A stretch of DNA of 16,369 nucleotides from positions 1 to 16,369 of the forward strand of contig CALMSE010000167.1 of assembly GCA_937872275.1 (NCBI GenBank), read 5' to 3'. Under the pieces are notes generated by a model. That model was given only the letters and a program-made list of their open reading frames with translations. It searched no databases and had not been told where the DNA came from. Both the position numbers and the translations under genes were made by a program. Shown piece after piece: positions 13,970-16,369 of this stretch; position 1 is the stretch's first letter, and each line of letters starts with the position of its first letter. The stretch is from an uncultured Leucobacter sp. (lineage in GTDB: Bacteria > Actinomycetota > Actinomycetes > Actinomycetales > Microbacteriaceae).

Positions 13970-13982
13970 TAAGATGGCAGGG
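13970..13982 (+). promoter_or_regulatory. Leaderless promoter -10 of the DUF2469 gene
   Basis: TAAGAT at 13970-13975 is followed by seven bases and ATG 13983. It overlaps an in-frame ATG at 13974, which is therefore unlikely to be the start. There is no good -35; the region is occupied by the inverted repeats. Confidence 0.6.
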
Positions 13983-14306
13983 ATGAACGAGGATGAGCTG
14001 GACGACTACGAGCGAGAGGCGGAGCTCTCTCTCTTCCGCGAATACCGGGACATCGCGCAGCAGTTCCGCTACGTGGTCGAGACCGAGCGGCGCTTCTATC
14101 TGGCGAACGAGGTCGAGCTCACGCGCCAGGATGCGGGCAGCGACTTCTACTTCGAGCTGCGGATGAGCGATGTCTGGGTGTGGGATGTCTACCGCGCCGA
14201 TCGTTTCGTGAAGTCGGTGCGCGTGCTGACGTTCAAGGACGTGAACGTCGAGGAGCTCTCGGCGCGCGAGTTCAAGCTGCCCCAGGAGCTGTCTCTCGAG
14301 GAGTGA
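13983..14306 (+). CDS. DUF2469 family protein
   Basis: A 107-residue acidic soluble protein of the DUF2469 family, conserved across Actinobacteria and of unknown function. The sequence is recognisable throughout: MNEDELDDYEREAEL at the N-terminus, FRYVVETERRFYLANEVEL near 29-47, then YFELRMSDVWVWDVYRADRF and VLTFKDVNVEEL. The start gives the standard N-terminus of the family and is supported by the -10 at 13970; two upstream in-frame ATGs (13869, 13974) would add untypical sequence running through the LexA region. In other Actinobacteria this gene usually follows rnhB and precedes yraN and the comM/dprA genes. Here the downstream half is kept, while the upstream neighbour is the divergent mutasome operon. 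Confidence 0.92.
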   Translation: MNEDELDDYEREAELSLFREYRDIAQQFRYVVETERRFYLANEVELTRQDAGSDFYFELRMSDVWVWDVYRADRFVKSVRVLTFKDVNVEELSAREFKLPQELSLEE

Positions 14307-14331
14307 TCCGGGAGCTCGCGTCGCGTCGTTC

Positions 14332-14354
14332 GCCGTGCACAGTGCGTGCGCGGC
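14332..14354 (+). terminator. Possible hairpin terminator after DUF2469
   Basis: A 9-bp stem with one G-U pair forms between 14332-14340 and 14346-14354 with a 5-base loop, 26 bp past the DUF2469 stop. There is no U-tract. It could end the DUF2469 transcript before the separate yraN promoter. The remainder of the 122-bp gap (14307-14428) holds nothing else I can support. Confidence 0.35.
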
Positions 14355-14416
14355 TGTGAATCGCCTGATCCATCCACAGATTCCGAGAACGCGCCGAAAC
14401 CGCCTGTCCACCGGAT

Positions 14417-14428
14417 CAGGCTGGTCGC
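14417..14428 (+). promoter_or_regulatory. Possible leaderless -10 of yraN-comM
   Basis: CAGGCT at 14417-14422 is followed by six bases and ATG 14429. It differs from TAGGCT used elsewhere in the window only at the first base. There is no ribosome binding site ahead of the ATG, which supports a leaderless start here. Confidence 0.45.
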
Positions 14429-14830
14429 ATGGACCAGACACCGACGAAGACGGCACCGCAGGATCCGGAGCGACCGACACGGAGCGCACTCGGCGCGCTC
14501 GGGGAATCGCTCGCCGCTGAGTACCTCGAGGAATGCGGCTACCGCATCCTCGCCCGCAACTGGCGCGACGGACGTCGGGGCGAACTCGACCTGATCGTCC
14601 GCGACGGGGACTGCGCGGTGGCGGTCGAGGTGAAGACCCGCAGCGGCATCGGCTATGGGAACCCGCTCGAGTCGATCACCGCGCGGAAGGCCGCGCGGCT
14701 GCGCCGCCTGCTGCTCGCCTGGGCGAGGCAGTCGCAGCCGGGGACCGCCCGCCTGCGCGTCGACGCGATCGGAATCACGCTGTGCGCCGGTGAGCGGCCC
14801 CGCATCGACCATCTGGCCGGTATCGGATGA
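14429..14830 (+). CDS. yraN: YraN family (UPF0102) nuclease-fold protein
   Basis: A 133-residue protein of the YraN/UPF0102 family, which has a restriction-endonuclease-like fold of unproven biochemical role. The family core is visible: ALGALGESLAAEYLEECGY (20-38), ILARNWR (40-46), GELDLIVRDG (51-60) and VAVEVKTR (64-71). The E...D...ExK arrangement (E52, D54, E67, K69) matches the metal-binding site of PD-(D/E)XK folds. The first 19 residues are a polar extension. The TGA stop overlaps the comM ATG as ATGA, so the two are translated together. The family's frequent linkage with comM and dprA suggests a part in handling incoming or damaged DNA; this is inference. Confidence 0.92.
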   Translation: MDQTPTKTAPQDPERPTRSALGALGESLAAEYLEECGYRILARNWRDGRRGELDLIVRDGDCAVAVEVKTRSGIGYGNPLESITARKAARLRRLLLAWARQSQPGTARLRVDAIGITLCAGERPRIDHLAGIG

Positions 14831-16369
14831 GCGTCGGGGTGTGCCGCGCCGCCGCCATCTCGTTGGACGGGCTCGAAGGCACGATGGTGCAGGTCGAGGC
14901 GGCGGTGAGCAATCAGCTTCCCGGCATGGCGATCGTCGGGCTTCCCGACGCGGCTGTGGCGGAGGCGAAGCAGCGTGTGCGGATCGCGATACAGCAGGCC
15001 GGTTTCGAGCTCTCGCACCGCTTCCTGCTCGTGAACCTCTCGCCCGCGACGCTGCCGAAGCAGGGTTCGGGCTTCGACCTGGCGATCGCGCTCGCCGCGC
15101 TCGCGGCTTCGGGGGGCCTCTCCGCGGATCGTCTCGCCGGAACCGCCCACATCGGCGAGTTGAGCCTCGACGGCGGTCTGCGCCGTCCGCCCGGCCTGCT
15201 CAGCGCCGTGCTCGCGGCGAGGAGCGTCGGATTCGAACGCGTGATGGTGCCGGAGATCGCGGCCGACGAAGCGGCGCTGGTGCCGGGCATCGAGGTCATC
15301 GCCGCGGCGGATCTGCGCGGCGCCGTGGCCTGGTACCGCGGCGAGCACGAGGGGTGGCGGATTGCCGAGCCTGCCACCGCGGAGGCCGTCGGGTCGGGCG
15401 GCCCGGCCCGGCCAGGAGATCGGGAGCCCTCCCGCAATGGAAGCGCTCCCGACATCTCGGACATCGTGGGGCAGCCCGAGGCGGTGGAGGCCATGGTGAT
15501 CGCCGCAGCAGGTCGTCACCACGTATCCCTGGTGGGGCCGCCGGGTGCGGGCAAGACGCTGCTCGCGAAGCGCCTTCCCACGATCCTCCCGGATCTCACG
15601 ACGGAGGAGGCCACCGTGGTCAGCAGCATCGTCTCCCTGGGCGGCACCCCGCTGACCGGGCTCGTGCGCCGTCCGCCCTTCGAAAGCCCCCATCACACCG
15701 CCTCCGCCGCCGCCATCATCGGCTCTGGGGATGGTCACGCGGTGCGCCCGGGCTCGATCACTCGTGCCTGCTACGGCGTGCTCTTCCTCGACGAGGCCCC
15801 CGAGTTCTCGCCCACCGTGCTCGACAGCCTGCGGCAGCCGCTGGAGTCGGGCGACGTCGAGGTGCTCCGGGCGCGGGTCAAGACCACCCTCCCCGCCCGG
15901 CTGCAGCTGGTGCTCGCGGCGAACCCGTGCCCGTGCGGCAACGCCGACTCGCTCGATGCCATCCGGCCCTGCCGTTGCACCCCGAGCGCTCGCATCCGCT
16001 ACCGGCAGCGCATCTCCGGTCCGCTGAGCGACCGCATCGACCTGAGGCTCGACGTGCACCGGGTGGCGAGCGTGCTCGATGCGGAGCTCGCGGGTGACCG
16101 GCCGAGCAGCCGCGAGCTGCGCGCCCGCGTCGTCGCAGCCCGGGAACGCGCCGCCGAGCGCCTGCGCGGCACCGGATGGCAGGTGAACGGAGAAGTGCCG
16201 GGCGAATGGTTCCGTTCCCCTGGGATGCGCCTTCCTCGGGCCGATACCGCGGTGCTGGACCAGGCCTATGCGCGCGGATCCATCACGCTTCGCGGATACG
16301 ACCGCATACTGCGCCTCGGGTGGACCATCGCAGACCTGACGGGGAAGGACCGCCCGGGGCGATCCGAAC
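14827..16369 (+). CDS. comM: ComM/YifB family AAA+ ATPase (3' end outside window)
   Basis: The first 514 codons of a YifB/ComM protein (magnesium-chelatase-like AAA+). In naturally competent bacteria ComM is a hexameric helicase that drives branch migration when taken-up DNA integrates. The N-terminal Lon-like fold contains LPGMAIVGLPDAAV from residue 32. The AAA+ domain has Walker A GPPGAGKT at 237-244 and Walker B VLFLDEA at 318-324. NPCPCG (366-371) and CRC (382-384) give four cysteines, C368, C370, C382 and C384, a probable zinc site typical of the family. The sequence is open to the last base and stops near ADLTGKDRPGR, close to the usual C-terminus, so perhaps ten codons are missing. 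dprA would be expected next. ATG 14827 overlaps the yraN stop. Confidence 0.94.
   Translation, partial: MSVGVCRAAAISLDGLEGTMVQVEAAVSNQLPGMAIVGLPDAAVAEAKQRVRIAIQQAGFELSHRFLLVNLSPATLPKQGSGFDLAIALAALAASGGLSADRLAGTAHIGELSLDGGLRRPPGLLSAVLAARSVGFERVMVPEIAADEAALVPGIEVIAAADLRGAVAWYRGEHEGWRIAEPATAEAVGSGGPARPGDREPSRNGSAPDISDIVGQPEAVEAMVIAAAGRHHVSLVGPPGAGKTLLAKRLPTILPDLTTEEATVVSSIVSLGGTPLTGLVRRPPFESPHHTASAAAIIGSGDGHAVRPGSITRACYGVLFLDEAPEFSPTVLDSLRQPLESGDVEVLRARVKTTLPARLQLVLAANPCPCGNADSLDAIRPCRCTPSARIRYRQRISGPLSDRIDLRLDVHRVASVLDAELAGDRPSSRELRARVVAARERAAERLRGTGWQVNGEVPGEWFRSPGMRLPRADTAVLDQAYARGSITLRGYDRILRLGWTIADLTGKDRPGRSE

Noticed and set aside
13869..13982. Earlier ATG starts for the DUF2469 gene (13869 and 13974)
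   Set aside because: The added residues are not family-like, and the -10 box at 13970 lies downstream of 13869 and overlaps 13974.
14371..14384. CCATCCACA as a DnaA box upstream of yraN
   Set aside because: A single copy with two mismatches to TTATCCACA and no cluster or AT-rich unwinding element; no sign of an origin.

Overview
The window is very GC-rich and tightly packed on both strands. Several gene families in it (DUF2469, DUF3039, ImuA'/ImuB) are typical of Actinobacteria. DUF3039, the pncB neighbourhood and the promoter style suggest a Microbacteriaceae-type organism such as Leucobacter or Microbacterium; this family-level placement is inference. I see no tRNA, rRNA, CRISPR array, insertion sequence or prophage gene.

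Layout. (1) 11-3895: cell-surface polymer genes. These are a membrane-anchored family 2 glycosyltransferase (-), a CDP-glycerol glycerophosphotransferase-like (TagF family) enzyme (+), and a Wzm/Wzt-type ABC exporter (permease then ATPase, -), probably making and exporting a teichoic-acid-like or other wall glycopolymer. (2) 3981-6382: a separate ABC ATPase plus a large multi-pass permease (+), substrate unknown. (3) 6412-6684: a small DUF3039 protein with a possible metal site (+). (4) 6705-8051: nicotinate phosphoribosyltransferase, pncB (-). (5) 8142-13839: a complete imuA'-imuB-dnaE2 SOS mutagenesis operon (-). Its promoter lies in an AT-rich patch with two LexA-type boxes, one of them between a TTGACA -35 and an AATAAT -10. 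(6) 13983-16369: DUF2469, yraN and comM/yifB (+), the conserved actinobacterial block that usually continues to dprA; comM runs off the window.

The mutasome operon is the centrepiece. After DNA damage, LexA cleavage should free the promoter. ImuA' and ImuB would then load the error-prone polymerase DnaE2 for mutagenic lesion bypass. This system is known from mycobacteria. Three features here look unusual: two LexA boxes sharing an identical 16-bp core 34 bp apart; a promoter whose predicted start coincides with the imuA' ATG (leaderless mRNA); and an ImuB that seems to lack about 45 residues of the N-terminal palm and to carry a degenerate clamp-binding motif.

A second pattern runs through the window. 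Nearly every gene that heads a transcription unit has a -10-like hexamer (TAGGCT, TAGGTT, TAGACT, TAAGAT, AATAAT or a one-base variant) ending exactly 6 or 7 bases before the start codon. This implies widespread leaderless transcription and helps fix the starts. Genes inside operons instead use overlapping GTGA/ATGA junctions or a strong ribosome binding site (dnaE2).
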